Of a stretch of 64,000 nt of DNA, positions 1 through 9,597 are shown piece after piece. Source of the DNA: CALEMW01 sp035447065 (GTDB lineage: Bacteria; Krumholzibacteriota; Krumholzibacteriia; LZORAL124-64-63); NCBI GenBank assembly GCA_035447065.1, contig DAOTGJ010000004.1, positions 1 to 64,000 on the forward strand, in the 5' to 3' direction. Numbering within the stretch: the first letter of the stretch is position 1; every line of letters begins with the position of its first letter. The notes beneath the pieces were generated by a model. It searched no databases. It was not told the origin of the DNA and worked only from the letters and a program-made list of their open reading frames with translations. The translations under genes were made by a program, and so were the position numbers.

Positions 1-92
1 CGCTGCTGCACATGGCGGGAAGGTTGGCGGGGAGCACCACGGCGCCGGCCAAGCCCGAGACCGAGCCCGAGTACGATCCCCAGCCGGTCTGA
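1..92 (+). CDS. C-terminal tail of an unidentified plus-strand protein (partial)
   Basis: A reading frame open from the window edge ends at a TGA at 90-92. Only about 29 residues are visible; they include the run APAKPETEPEYDPQPV, a hydrophilic, proline- and glutamate-rich tail. No domain can be recognised from so little. It converges on the sulfatase-like gene, whose stop lies only three bases further on. The assignment as coding rests on the open frame, the composition and the tight convergent spacing; the function is unknown. Confidence 0.45.
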   Translation, partial: LLHMAGRLAGSTTAPAKPETEPEYDPQPV

Positions 93-95
93 TCC

Positions 96-1459
96 CTAGA
101 TATACCCCAGCGACTTCAGCCGCTCGAGCTGCTCCGTGTCCAGCAACCGCCGCGCGTCCTGCGTGGCCGCCCCGCGGAACTTGGCCTCCACGTGCTCGGA
201 CCAGTCGGAGATGAGGCGCAGGAGCGTCTGGTCTTCGCTGCCGCGGCCGATGGGCAGGGGGTCACGCTCCAGGGGATCGGCCGCCAGGTCGTAGACCCAG
301 CCGCGGCCGCCCACGCCGTCGCGGATCATCTTGCGGTTCCCGAGCTGCACCGCGGCCAGGGCGATGGGATCCATGCCGCCGGGCCGGTGGGTCTGGGCGT
401 GGAAGGTCTCGCTGAAGACCGGCTGCGCCACCGCGCCGTCGGGGCGGGACAGGTCGTGCACGGCGCCCTCCACCCCCGCCGGCGCCGCCAGGCCCAGATG
501 GCCCAGCAGGGACGGCATGACGTCCAGGAGCGAGACGGGCACGGGCGTGCGCCCAGGCCTGCCCCCCGGCGTCTTGACGATCAGCGGCACGTGCACCTGC
601 TCGTGGTTCACGCTGATGGAGTGCCCCACCCAGCCGCGCTCCAGGAACTCCTCCCCGTGGTCCGCGCAGACGATGATCACGCTGTCGTCGTAGCGGCCGG
701 CGTCGCGCAGCCCGTCCAGGAACACGCCCAGGTGGGCGTCGGTGAAGGCGATCTCCGAGTCGTAGCAGTCCAGCAGGAAGGCGCGGTCGTCGGCGTCCAG
801 CCGGTCCAGCATCCCCCACAGCTCCACGATGGGATGGTTGCTGCGCAGGCGCGTGGAGCGTGCGCCGCTGCCGGCCCAGTCGGCGTGGCGGATGTAGTTG
901 TAGTGGGGGTCGAAGGTGTGGATCAGGGCGAAGAGCGGCTGCTCGCGCGGCTCGCGGGCCAGGGCCGCCGCGGCCTCGAAGACCTGGGGCGCGGTCACGC
1001 CCTCGCGGCCGGTGTAGAGGTCGTCGCGGTAGCGGTCGAAGCCGCGGTCGAAGCCCAGGCGGCGCGAGAGCATGTCCACGCTGACCAGGCCCTCGGTGCG
1101 GTAGCCGCCGGCGCGCAGGACCTCCGGCAGCGACGCATAGCGGGTGTCGAACTTCACCACGCGGTCGCGGATGCCCAGCGCCGACGGGAACTGGCTGGAG
1201 AGCAGCGACGCCACCGAGGCCGAGGTCCAAGGCGCCGCCGCGGCGCAGCGCTCGTACACCACCGCCTCGAGGGCGAAGGCGTCCAGGCGCGGGCTGGTGG
1301 GGCGGTCGTGCCCGTAGCAGCCCAGGCGGTCGGCGCGCAGGGAGTCGATGATGATCAGGTACACGTCGGGGCGGCGCCCGCCGCCGCAGCCCTGGAGCCA
1401 GGGCGCCGCGGCCAGGGCCGTGGCGGCCGCCGTGGCCTGCAGGAAGCGCCGCCGACGCA

Positions 1460-1460
<1 letters not shown>
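96..1460 (-). CDS. Sulfatase-superfamily hydrolase, Tat-type lipoprotein
   Basis: A 454-residue alkaline phosphatase/sulfatase-superfamily enzyme. The N-terminus RRRRFLQ followed by a short hydrophobic stretch and LQGC reads as a twin-arginine signal ending in a lipobox, so the protein is probably exported folded and lipid-anchored. Metal-site motifs are visible: IIIDSLRAD near the N-terminus and CADHGEEF with a following GH...HEQVHVPL. The nucleophile region reads PWTSASVASLL: threonine stands where sulfatases carry the formylglycine Cys/Ser, and the Cys/Ser-x-Pro-x-Arg maturation motif is absent. A phosphatase or phosphodiester hydrolase is therefore as likely as a sulfatase. The GTG start (1460) overlaps the stop of the upstream acyl-CoA dehydrogenase by one base, so it is probably the last gene of that operon. 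The longer upstream frame is only a shadow of that gene. Confidence 0.85.
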
Positions 1461-2605
<1,145 letters not shown>

Positions 2606-2710
2606 GGGGGCTCCTGTCCATGTGCTGATGTGGGGCGGGGTGGATCTTGCGGAAACATGCCGCCCACGTCCGGATCCTGGACGCAGGCGGCACGATCGAT
2701 CAGACCGGGC

Positions 2711-3850
2711 TCACCGCAACCGATGCGCCGCGATCACCATCCGCTGCGCCTCGCTCGTCCCCTCGTAGATGGACGTGATGCGCGCGTCGCGGAAGTGGCG
2801 CTCCACGGGGAACTCCTTGGAGTAGCCGTTGCCGCCGAAGATCTGCACCGCCTCCTCGGCGATGTAGTTGCTGGCCTCCGAGGCGAAGAGCTTGGCCATG
2901 GCGGCCTGCTCGCCGTACTTCTCGCCGCGGTCCTTGAGGTTCGCCGCGCGTAGGGTGAGCAGGCGGGCGGCGTCGTAGCGCATGGCCATCTCGGCGATCT
3001 TCCACTGGATGGCCTGGAAGGCGCCGATGGGCTTGCCGAACTGCTCGCGCTGCTTGGCGTACGCGGTGGCCGCCTCCAGCGCCGCCTTGGCGATGCCCAG
3101 GGCCTGGCTGGCGATGCCGATGCGCCCGCCGTCCAGCGTGCTCATGGCGATCTTGAACCCGGCCCCGTCCGCGCCCAGCTGCTGGTCCGCCGGCACGCGC
3201 ACGTTGTCGAAGGCGAGCTGGGCGGTGTCCGAGGCGCGGATGCCCAGCTTCTTCTCCTTGCTCATCACGCTGAAGCCCTCGGAGTCCGTCTCCACGATGA
3301 ACGCGAAGATGCCCTTGTGCCGCAGCGCCGGGTCGGTCTGCGCGAACACGATGAGCGTGTCCGCGTTGGCCCCGTTGGTGATGAAGTTCTTCACGCCGTT
3401 GAGCACCCAGTGGTCGCCGTCGCGCTTGGCGGTGGTCCTCTGGTTGGCGGCGTCGGTGCCGGCGTCGGGCTCGCTCAGGCAGTAGGCGCCCAGCTTCTTG
3501 CCCTGGGCCAGGGGCTTGAGGAAGCGCTCCTTCTGGTCGTCGTTGCCGTAGGTCTCCAGCGGCCAGCAGACCAGCGAGTTGTTCACCGACATGATCACGC
3601 CCGTGCTCGCGCACGCCGCCGAGACCTCCTCCATGGCCAGCACGTAGCTCACCATGTCGAAGCCGGCGCCGCCCCACTTCTCCGGCACGTTGATGCCCAG
3701 GAAGCCCAGGTCGGCCATCATCCGGACCTGCTCCGCCGGGAAGTGCTCCTCGCGGTCCCACTGCGCGGCGTGGGGCGCCAGCTCCTTCTGGGCGAAGTCG
3801 CGGGCCGCCTGCTGGATCATGCGCTGCTGTTCGGTCAGCTCGAAGTTCAC
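2711..3850 (-). CDS. Acyl-CoA dehydrogenase
   Basis: A 379-residue acyl-CoA dehydrogenase, second paralogue in the operon. Visible family signatures are the N-terminal FELTEQQRMIQQAARDFA, CLSEPDAGTDAA in the flavin/substrate region, KNFITNG, and the C-terminal IYEGTSEAQRMVIA with the likely catalytic Glu. The GTG start at 3850 was chosen because a GGAGGA lies just upstream and because the much longer open frame beyond it is antisense or out-of-frame to the 3-hydroxyacyl-CoA dehydrogenase gene. That gene ends only 11 bases upstream, so co-transcription is very likely. It probably acts on short or branched acyl-CoA; specificity is not determinable here. Confidence 0.93.
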   Translation of the reverse strand: MNFELTEQQRMIQQAARDFAQKELAPHAAQWDREEHFPAEQVRMMADLGFLGINVPEKWGGAGFDMVSYVLAMEEVSAACASTGVIMSVNNSLVCWPLETYGNDDQKERFLKPLAQGKKLGAYCLSEPDAGTDAANQRTTAKRDGDHWVLNGVKNFITNGANADTLIVFAQTDPALRHKGIFAFIVETDSEGFSVMSKEKKLGIRASDTAQLAFDNVRVPADQQLGADGAGFKIAMSTLDGGRIGIASQALGIAKAALEAATAYAKQREQFGKPIGAFQAIQWKIAEMAMRYDAARLLTLRAANLKDRGEKYGEQAAMAKLFASEASNYIAEEAVQIFGGNGYSKEFPVERHFRDARITSIYEGTSEAQRMVIAAHRLR

Positions 3851-3861
3851 GGCGTCCTCCG

Positions 3862-4704
3862 TCAGTCGTACTTGTAGAAGCCCTGGCCGCTCTTGCGGCC
3901 CAGATGCCCCGCGTCCACCATGCGGCGCAGCAGCGGGCAGGGGCGGTACTTGCTGTCGCCGAAGCCGTCGTACAGCACGTTCATGATGTCCAGGCAGATG
4001 TCCAGGCCGATGAAGTCCGCCAGCGTCAGCGGCCCCATGGGGTGCGCCATGCCCAGCTTCATCACCGTGTCGATGGCCTCCTTGTCCGCCACGCCCTCCA
4101 TGAGGCAGTACACCGCCTCGTTGATCATGGGCATGAGCACGCGGTTGCTGATGAAGCCCGGGTAGTCCTGCACGGCCACGGGCACCTTCTCCAGCTCGCG
4201 GCTCATGTTCATGATCTGCTCCAGCACCGCGGGATCGGTGGCCTGGCCGCAGATGACCTCCACCAGCTTCATCACCGGCACCGGGTTCATGAAGTGCATG
4301 CCGATGACCTTCTCCGGCCGCTGGGTGCAGGCCGCGATCTTGGTCACCGAGATGCTGGACGTGTTGCTGGCCAGGATGGTCTCCGGCCCGCAGAGGGCGT
4401 CCAGCTCCGCGAAGATGGCCTTCTTCACCTCGAAGTTCTCGAACACGGCCTCGACCACCAGCCCGGCGGTCTTGGCGGCGCTCAGCTCCGTGGCGGTGCC
4501 CAGGCGCTTGAGGGTGGCGTCCTTGGCGGCGGCGTCCAGCACGCCCTTGCCCACCTGCCGCTCCAGGTTCTTGGCGATGGTGCCCAGGGCGCGGTCCAGC
4601 GCCGCCTGGTCCTTGTCGATGAGCTTGACGTCGTGCCCGTGCTGCGCGAAGACGTGGGCGATGCCGTTGCCCATGGTGCCCGCGCCGATGACGGCGACCT
4701 TCAT
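3862..4704 (-). CDS. hbd: 3-hydroxybutyryl-CoA (3-hydroxyacyl-CoA) dehydrogenase
   Basis: A 280-residue NAD-dependent dehydrogenase that interconverts 3-hydroxyacyl-CoA and 3-ketoacyl-CoA. The Rossmann motif GAGTMGNGIAHVFAQHG is at the N-terminus. The active-site region GMHFMNPVPVMKLVEV carries the catalytic His, with Glu further on, and the C-terminal helical domain contains SNRVLMPMINEAVY and GLDICLDIMNVLY. Its length matches single-domain Hbd/PaaH enzymes rather than the multifunctional FadB. A GGAGGA lies upstream of the ATG. It sits between the thiolase and two acyl-CoA dehydrogenases, so it supplies the third step of beta-oxidation, or of the reverse butyryl-CoA pathway. Confidence 0.94.
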   Translation of the reverse strand: MKVAVIGAGTMGNGIAHVFAQHGHDVKLIDKDQAALDRALGTIAKNLERQVGKGVLDAAAKDATLKRLGTATELSAAKTAGLVVEAVFENFEVKKAIFAELDALCGPETILASNTSSISVTKIAACTQRPEKVIGMHFMNPVPVMKLVEVICGQATDPAVLEQIMNMSRELEKVPVAVQDYPGFISNRVLMPMINEAVYCLMEGVADKEAIDTVMKLGMAHPMGPLTLADFIGLDICLDIMNVLYDGFGDSKYRPCPLLRRMVDAGHLGRKSGQGFYKYD

Positions 4705-4728
4705 GTTCCGTTCCTCCGTTGGTTCCGG

Positions 4729-5916
4729 TTACGGGCGCCGCACGGCCATGGCCACGGCGTCGCCGCCGCCCAGGCACAGGGACACCAGGCCCAGCTTCGC
4801 GTCGCGGTCCTCCATGGCGTGCAGCAGCGTCACCAGGCAGCGCGTGCCCGAGGCGCCGATGGGATGCCCCAGGGCCACCGCGCCGCCGTGCACGTTGACC
4901 TTGGCCGGGTCCAGGCCCAGCTGCTCGGTCACGGCCACGGCCTGGGACGCGAAGGCCTCGTTGAGCTCCACCACCTCGAAGTCCGTCACCTTCACGCCCA
5001 GCTTCTCCGCCACGTTGGTCACCGCGCCCACCGGGGCCATCATGACCCACTCGGGATCCGTGGGGCCGGTGCCGTAGGCCTCGATCACCGCGCGCACCTT
5101 GAGGCCGTGCTCCAGGGCGAAGCTCTCCGCGCAGACCAGCACGGCGGCGGCGCCGTCGTTGATGGTGGATGCGTTGCCGGGGGTCACGCTGCCGCCGTCG
5201 CGCTTGAAGGCGGGCTTGAGCTTGCCCAGACCGGCGGCGGTGGTGTCGGCGCGGGGGCCCTCGTCGGTGTCCACGATCACGGGGTCGCCCTTGCGCTGGG
5301 GCACCTCCACCGGAACGATCTCGCGCGCGAACTTGCCCGCGGCCATGGCCGCCGCCGCCCGCGCGTGGCTCTCGGCCGCGAAGGCGTCCTGCCGTTCGCG
5401 GCTCACGCCGTACTTCTCCACCACGAGCTCCGCGGTCATGCCCATGTGGAAGTCGTTGTACACGTCCCAGAGGCCGTCGTGGATCATCAGGTCGGTGACC
5501 TGGCGGTGGCCCAGGCGCATGCCGTCGCGGGCGTCGAACAGGGCGTAGGGGATCTGCGACATGTTCTCCATGCCGCCGGCGATGGCGCAGCGGATGTCCC
5601 CCGCCTTGATGGCCTGGGCCGCGGCCATGACCGTGCGCAGCCCCGAGCCGCAGACCTTGTTCAGGGTCATGGCGCTGACGTTGGTGGGCACGCCGCCCCA
5701 GATGGCCGCCTGCCGCGCCGGGTTCTGCCCCAGGCCGGCCTGCACCACGTTGCCCATGATCACCTCGTCCACCAGGCTGGGATCCAGGCCCGAACGGTCC
5801 AGCACGGCCCTGATGGCCACGGCGCCCAGCTTGGACGCCTTGAGGGAGCTCAGCCCGCCCTGGAACCGCCCGATGGGGGTCCGCACGGCCTCGCAGATCA
5901 CCACGCGATCGCTCAT
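4729..5916 (-). CDS. Acetyl-CoA acetyltransferase (thiolase)
   Basis: A 395-residue thiolase that cleaves 3-ketoacyl-CoA, or condenses two acetyl-CoA. The nucleophilic cysteine lies in NKVCGSGLRTVMAA, the general-base histidine in GGAVALGHPIGASGTR, and the second cysteine in SLCLGGGDAVAM, all in the usual order. The start was set at MSDRVVICEAVRTPIGRF because a GAGGAG precedes it and this is the normal thiolase N-terminus; 18 extra in-frame residues upstream are unlikely to be translated. It is 24 bases upstream of the 3-hydroxyacyl-CoA dehydrogenase and 22 bases downstream of an acyl-CoA dehydrogenase. Degradative versus biosynthetic direction cannot be told from the sequence. Confidence 0.94.
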   Translation of the reverse strand: MSDRVVICEAVRTPIGRFQGGLSSLKASKLGAVAIRAVLDRSGLDPSLVDEVIMGNVVQAGLGQNPARQAAIWGGVPTNVSAMTLNKVCGSGLRTVMAAAQAIKAGDIRCAIAGGMENMSQIPYALFDARDGMRLGHRQVTDLMIHDGLWDVYNDFHMGMTAELVVEKYGVSRERQDAFAAESHARAAAAMAAGKFAREIVPVEVPQRKGDPVIVDTDEGPRADTTAAGLGKLKPAFKRDGGSVTPGNASTINDGAAAVLVCAESFALEHGLKVRAVIEAYGTGPTDPEWVMMAPVGAVTNVAEKLGVKVTDFEVVELNEAFASQAVAVTEQLGLDPAKVNVHGGAVALGHPIGASGTRCLVTLLHAMEDRDAKLGLVSLCLGGGDAVAMAVRRP

Positions 5917-5938
5917 GTGATTTCTCCTCGTTCCGCTG

Positions 5939-7084
5939 TTAGCTGTTGTCTTCGAAAACGTTGCGCGCAATGACCATGCGCTGGATCTCGCTGGTGCCCT
6001 CGCCGATGGTGCACAGCTTGGCGTCGCGGTAGAAGCGCTCCACCGGGTACTCGCGGCAGAAGCCGTAGCCGCCCAGGGCCTGGATGGCCTTGTAGGTGAC
6101 GCGCATGGCGGCCTCGCTGGCGAAGAGCTTGGCCTTGGCGGCCATGTCGCCGAAGGCCTCCCCGGCGTCCTTCTGGCGGGCGGCCTCGTAGATCAGCAGG
6201 CGCGAGGCGTCGATGTCCGTGCTCATGTCCGCGAACATGAAGCCCACGGCCTGCTGCCGCGCGATGGGCTTGCCGAACTGGATCCGTCCAGCGGCGTAAC
6301 GGCGCGAGGCCTCGAAGGCCCCCACGGCCAGCCCCAGGCTCAGGGCGCCGATGGAGATGCGGCCGCCGTCCAGGGTCTCCAGGAAGTACTTGAAGCCGTC
6401 GCCCTCGGCGCCCAGCAGGTTGTCGGCCGGGATGCGCACGTCCTCCAGCGTGAGCGGCGCCGTGTCCGAGGCGCGCATGCCCAGCTTGTCCTCCTTCTTC
6501 TCCACCGTGAACCCCGGCGTGTCCGTGGGCACGATGAAGGCGCTGATGCCGCTGCTGCCGGTGGCCTCCGGGTCCGTCTTGGCGGTGATGATCACGGCGC
6601 CGGCGTAGTGGGCGTTGGTGATCCACTGCTTGCTGCCGTTGAGGACCCAGTCGTTCCCGTCGCGCACCGCGGTGGTGCGGGTGCCGCCGGCGTCGCTGCC
6701 GGCGCCGGGCTCCGTGAGGCCGAAGGAGAGCAGGAACTCCCCCGCCGCCGCGCCGGGCAGCCAGCGCTGCTTCTGCGCCTCGGTGCCGTGCTTGGCGATG
6801 GGCGCGCAGCCCAGGCTGTTGTGGGCCGCCACCGTGAGGCCGTGGCTGCCGCAGACGCGGCTGAGCTCCTCCACCACCAGGGCGTAGCTCGTGGTGTCCG
6901 CCGCCACGCCGCCGTAGGCCTCCGGCACCTGCAGGCCCAGCAGGCCCAGGGCGCCCATCTCCTTGACCGTGGCCTCCGGGAACTCGCCGGTCTCATCGAT
7001 GGCCGCCGCGATGGGCGCCACCTTGCTCCGGGCGAAGTCGCGGGTCATGTCGCGGATCATCTTCTGGTTCTCGTTCAGGATCAT
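5939..7084 (-). CDS. Acyl-CoA dehydrogenase, first gene of the beta-oxidation operon
   Basis: A 381-residue acyl-CoA dehydrogenase, third paralogue. Signatures include MILNENQKMIRDMTRDFA at the N-terminus, FGLTEPGAGSDAGG, KQWITNAHYAG and the C-terminal IGEGTSEIQRMVIARNV. The usual Tyr before the catalytic Glu is Gly here, a small departure from its two neighbours. The start at 7084 is favoured over the longer frame by an upstream GGGGAGG. It is the most upstream gene of the six-gene minus-strand cluster, so the operon promoter should lie in the following 230 bases; no convincing -35/-10 pair could be picked there. Confidence 0.93.
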   Translation of the reverse strand: MILNENQKMIRDMTRDFARSKVAPIAAAIDETGEFPEATVKEMGALGLLGLQVPEAYGGVAADTTSYALVVEELSRVCGSHGLTVAAHNSLGCAPIAKHGTEAQKQRWLPGAAAGEFLLSFGLTEPGAGSDAGGTRTTAVRDGNDWVLNGSKQWITNAHYAGAVIITAKTDPEATGSSGISAFIVPTDTPGFTVEKKEDKLGMRASDTAPLTLEDVRIPADNLLGAEGDGFKYFLETLDGGRISIGALSLGLAVGAFEASRRYAAGRIQFGKPIARQQAVGFMFADMSTDIDASRLLIYEAARQKDAGEAFGDMAAKAKLFASEAAMRVTYKAIQALGGYGFCREYPVERFYRDAKLCTIGEGTSEIQRMVIARNVFEDNS

Positions 7085-7264
7085 CGGGCCTCCCCGCAAA
7101 CGGCGCTGAGCCGGGCGCCTGGGCGCCGGCCGATGGGTGAGCAGGAGCAATCGGGAGCGGTCGGGCCGGGCCGACCGGGAATCGATGTCCCAGGGTAAGG
7201 GAACCGGCCCCGACGCGCCAAGGGATTTCTGCGCAGTTTCAAGTTTGACAGAGAGATACGCGAG

Positions 7265-7296
7265 CGGAGCGGTCCCGCAATGGGGGGACCGCTCCG
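7265..7296 (-). terminator. Perfect 12-bp inverted repeat after the lamin-tail gene
   Basis: CGGAGCGGTCCC and its exact complement GGGACCGCTCCG are separated by an 8-base loop. The hairpin starts 22 bases past the stop of the lamin-tail-domain gene, where a terminator would be expected, but there is no strong T-run after it on the minus strand. It also sits upstream of the beta-oxidation operon, so it could equally be a regulatory palindrome. The rest of the 7085-7318 gap holds no open frame worth reporting. Confidence 0.5.
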
Positions 7297-7318
7297 TCGC
7301 CGCCCGCCGGCGCGGGGC

Positions 7319-7978
7319 TCAGTGCCAGGCGCGCTTCACGTCGCTCATGGTGCTGCTCTCGGCCGGCACCTCCGCCTCGCAGCTGTTGGGCAGGCCGGGC
7401 GTGGGCGGGCAGCCCGTGCCCAGGGGCTCCACGTCGCCTTCATAGGGGCTGAGGGCGTCGCAGAGGATCCACAGGTCGTCGGCCCAGAGGTAGGCCATGG
7501 TGCGGTCGTCCACGCCCACGTGGGCGGGGTAGATCAGCACGTCCACCAGGGTGCCGCCCTGCTCGGGGTGGCCCTGGAAGAGCTCCAGGGTGTCGCCGCC
7601 GTTGTTGAGGCTGAGGCCGGCGGTGCCCTCGCCGCTCTCCTGCTGCCAGGCCAGGGCGTCGTCGCCGGTGAACACGGCGGTCTGGCCCGCGGGCAGGGTG
7701 CCGTGGAAGCGGATCTGGGGCGCGGTGCCCAGGGCGTCGCGCAGCCAGTAGCCGGAGAGGTCCACCGCGTCGGGGCCGGTGTTCAGGATCTCCACCCACT
7801 CGTCGCCGCGGGTGTCCAGCTCGCCGTCGGCGCTCCAGTCCGTGGCGGGGTCGGGACAGACCTCGCTGATGCGCACGGCGGCGGTGGCGTAGCCGTCGTA
7901 CCAGGTGGACATCATCAGCAGCACGAGGTAGCAGATGAAGAACTGGCGTCCGATGGGCGTGCTCCAGGGCATGATCAT
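7319..7978 (-). CDS. Exported lamin-tail-domain (LTD) protein
   Basis: A 219-residue protein. It begins with a hydrophobic segment (FFICYLVLLMMSTWY, roughly residues 12-26) that can act as a signal or anchor. A lamin-tail-type beta-sandwich follows at about residues 35-150, recognised from VRISEVCPDP, GDEWVEILNTG, DLSGYWLRD and FTGDDALAW. Such domains occur in secreted bacterial proteins with presumed adhesive or structural roles. The C-terminal 60 residues contain three cysteines (LCDAL, GTGCPP, NSCEAE) that may form disulphides. The ATG at 7978 has an AAGGAG upstream and gives a plausible signal; longer frames would add an arginine-rich stretch before it. It is a single gene, divergent from the Gfo/Idh gene. 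Biochemical function is unknown. Confidence 0.72.
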   Translation of the reverse strand: MIMPWSTPIGRQFFICYLVLLMMSTWYDGYATAAVRISEVCPDPATDWSADGELDTRGDEWVEILNTGPDAVDLSGYWLRDALGTAPQIRFHGTLPAGQTAVFTGDDALAWQQESGEGTAGLSLNNGGDTLELFQGHPEQGGTLVDVLIYPAHVGVDDRTMAYLWADDLWILCDALSPYEGDVEPLGTGCPPTPGLPNSCEAEVPAESSTMSDVKRAWH

Positions 7979-8193
7979 GGCGGCTCCTTCTGTTGGGGAC
8001 GGGTTCTGCGGTCCCGCGTCCTTCAGCCAGCGGAGTGCCAATCGCCCCGCGCGCCGGCAACCCCCGCCGCGCCAAGGCCTCCGGTGCACGACAGCCGAAG
8101 CCCTGCGTGCTAGGCTCCCCGGCAGACGACCCGGCCGGGCGACGCCGCCGCGCCCGCCGTCTCCCCCCGTTCACGCCAGACCGGAGCCGCGTC

Positions 8194-9165
8194 ATGAGCC
8201 ACCGCATCGCCATCCTGGGAGCCGGGGTCCACGGGGCCCGTTACGCCAAGCACGTGTCCGAGGACGTGCCGGGCCTGGAGCTGGCCGCCGTCTGCCGCCG
8301 CGACGCCGCGGCCGCCGCCGACCTGGCCGCGCGCTGGGGCTGCCGCGCCGCCACCGACGCCCACGCCCTGCTGGAGGACGCCGGCGTGGACGCGGTGATC
8401 ATCGCCACGCCCCCGTCCAGCCACGCGCCCCTGGCCCTGGCCGCCCTGCGCGCCGGCCGGCCGGTGCTGCTGGAGAAGCCCATGGCCGGCACCCTGGAGG
8501 AGGCGCGCGCCCTGCAGGCCGCCGCCGCCGCGCCCGGCGCCCCGCCCCTGTTCCTGGCCCAGACCCTGCGCTGGAACCCGGTGCTGCGGCGCGTGCAGGA
8601 GCTGTGGCCCAGCCTGGGGCGCGTGCGCTACGTGCGGGCCTCGCAGCGCCTGGAGCCCACGGCGCTGGCGTGGCAGCAGGATCCGGCCCGGACCGTGGGC
8701 GGCTCCATCCTGCTGACGGGGGTGCACCTGATCGACACGGTGCGGTTTCTGAGCGGCCGCGAGTTCATGCAGGTGGACTGCCGCGCGGAGCGCCACGCCA
8801 ATCCGGCGGTGGAGGACTTCTTCCACGCCGCGGCGCGCCTGGACGATGGAGCCCACGTGTCCCTGGAGGTCAGCAAGTTCGGCCGCTTCCGCGGCTGCCT
8901 GCTGGAGGCGGTGGGCGACGAGGGACAGGTCTGGGCGGAGTACTACCGCGGCGGGATCCGCATCAACCGCGGCGCGGAGGTGACGGAGGAGGACGTGAGC
9001 GCGGCGGCGCCCACGCTGCCGGCCGTGCTCGCGGTCTGGCGCGACGTGCTGGACGGCGCCGCCCCTCCCCCGGTGGACGTGGCGGAGGGGCTGCGCAACC
9101 AGGCCGTGATCCACGCCTGCTACGCGTCGGTGCGGACGGGCGGCCCCGTGGCGGTGCCCGCCTGA
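8194..9165 (+). CDS. Gfo/Idh/MocA-family oxidoreductase
   Basis: A 323-residue NAD(P)-dependent oxidoreductase. The N-terminal Rossmann fold shows AILGAGVHGARYAKHV (GxGxxG). The family-typical ATPPSSHAPLALAALRAGRPVLLEKPMAG contains the conserved Glu-Lys-Pro, and the alpha/beta C-terminal domain includes GGSILLTGVHLIDTVRF. Substrates in this family are mostly sugars, cyclitols or their derivatives; which one applies here cannot be said. The ATG at 8194 gives the canonical N-terminus, preceded by GGAG. It stands alone on the plus strand between divergent and convergent neighbours. Its TGA directly abuts the marR stop codon (TGA/TCA, 9163-9168). The 215-base gap upstream (7979-8193) is GC-rich, and no clear promoter was found in it. 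Confidence 0.88.
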   Translation: MSHRIAILGAGVHGARYAKHVSEDVPGLELAAVCRRDAAAAADLAARWGCRAATDAHALLEDAGVDAVIIATPPSSHAPLALAALRAGRPVLLEKPMAGTLEEARALQAAAAAPGAPPLFLAQTLRWNPVLRRVQELWPSLGRVRYVRASQRLEPTALAWQQDPARTVGGSILLTGVHLIDTVRFLSGREFMQVDCRAERHANPAVEDFFHAAARLDDGAHVSLEVSKFGRFRGCLLEAVGDEGQVWAEYYRGGIRINRGAEVTEEDVSAAAPTLPAVLAVWRDVLDGAAPPPVDVAEGLRNQAVIHACYASVRTGGPVAVPA

Positions 9166-9597
9166 TCAGAGGCGGCGCAGCAGGGCGAGGAGCGTGTCCA
9201 GCTCGGACGCCGTGAGGTCGCCCAGGGCCAGGGCGTGCAGGTCGTGGATGGGCTCGTCCATGGCCGCCAGCAGCTCCAGGCCCTTGGGCAGGATGCGCAC
9301 GCGCACCACGCGGCGGTCGTCGGGATCGGGACCGCGGGTCACGTAGCCCGCCGCCGAGAGGCGGTCCACCAGGCGCGTCACGTCGGGCACCTTGCTGATC
9401 ATGTCCGCGGCGATGCTCTGGCTGGGCTTGCCCGCCGGACCCGCGCCGCGCAGGATGCGCAGCACGTTGTACTGGTGCACCGTCAGGCCGAACCCCTTCA
9501 TGAACTCCTGGGTGCGGCGCTGCAGGGCGTCGTGGGCCACCATCAGGGCCAGGAAAGCCTCCTGGCGGCGGCCGCGCAGGGTGGGACGGCCGCTCAC
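9166..9597 (-). CDS. MarR-family transcriptional regulator
   Basis: A 143-residue winged-helix regulator. It has the normal MarR length and layout: an N-terminal dimerisation helix (FLALMVAHDALQRRTQEFM), the recognition region (TVHQYNVLRILRGAG ... QSIAADMISKVPDVTRLVDRL) and the wing DPDDRRVVRVRILPKG, then C-terminal helices. The GTG start at 9597 overlaps the nitroreductase stop by four bases (GTGA), so it is translationally coupled and is the last gene of the pirin-nitroreductase-marR operon. MarR proteins often repress their own operon in response to phenolics or oxidants. A weak inverted repeat at 10945-10959, before the pirin gene, could be its site; this is inference. Confidence 0.88.
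   Translation of the reverse strand: MSGRPTLRGRRQEAFLALMVAHDALQRRTQEFMKGFGLTVHQYNVLRILRGAGPAGKPSQSIAADMISKVPDVTRLVDRLSAAGYVTRGPDPDDRRVVRVRILPKGLELLAAMDEPIHDLHALALGDLTASELDTLLALLRRL

Noticed and set aside
7245..7250. TTGACA on the plus strand as a promoter
   Set aside because: No -10 element at a sensible distance, and the only gene downstream on that strand begins nearly 1 kb away beyond a convergent gene.
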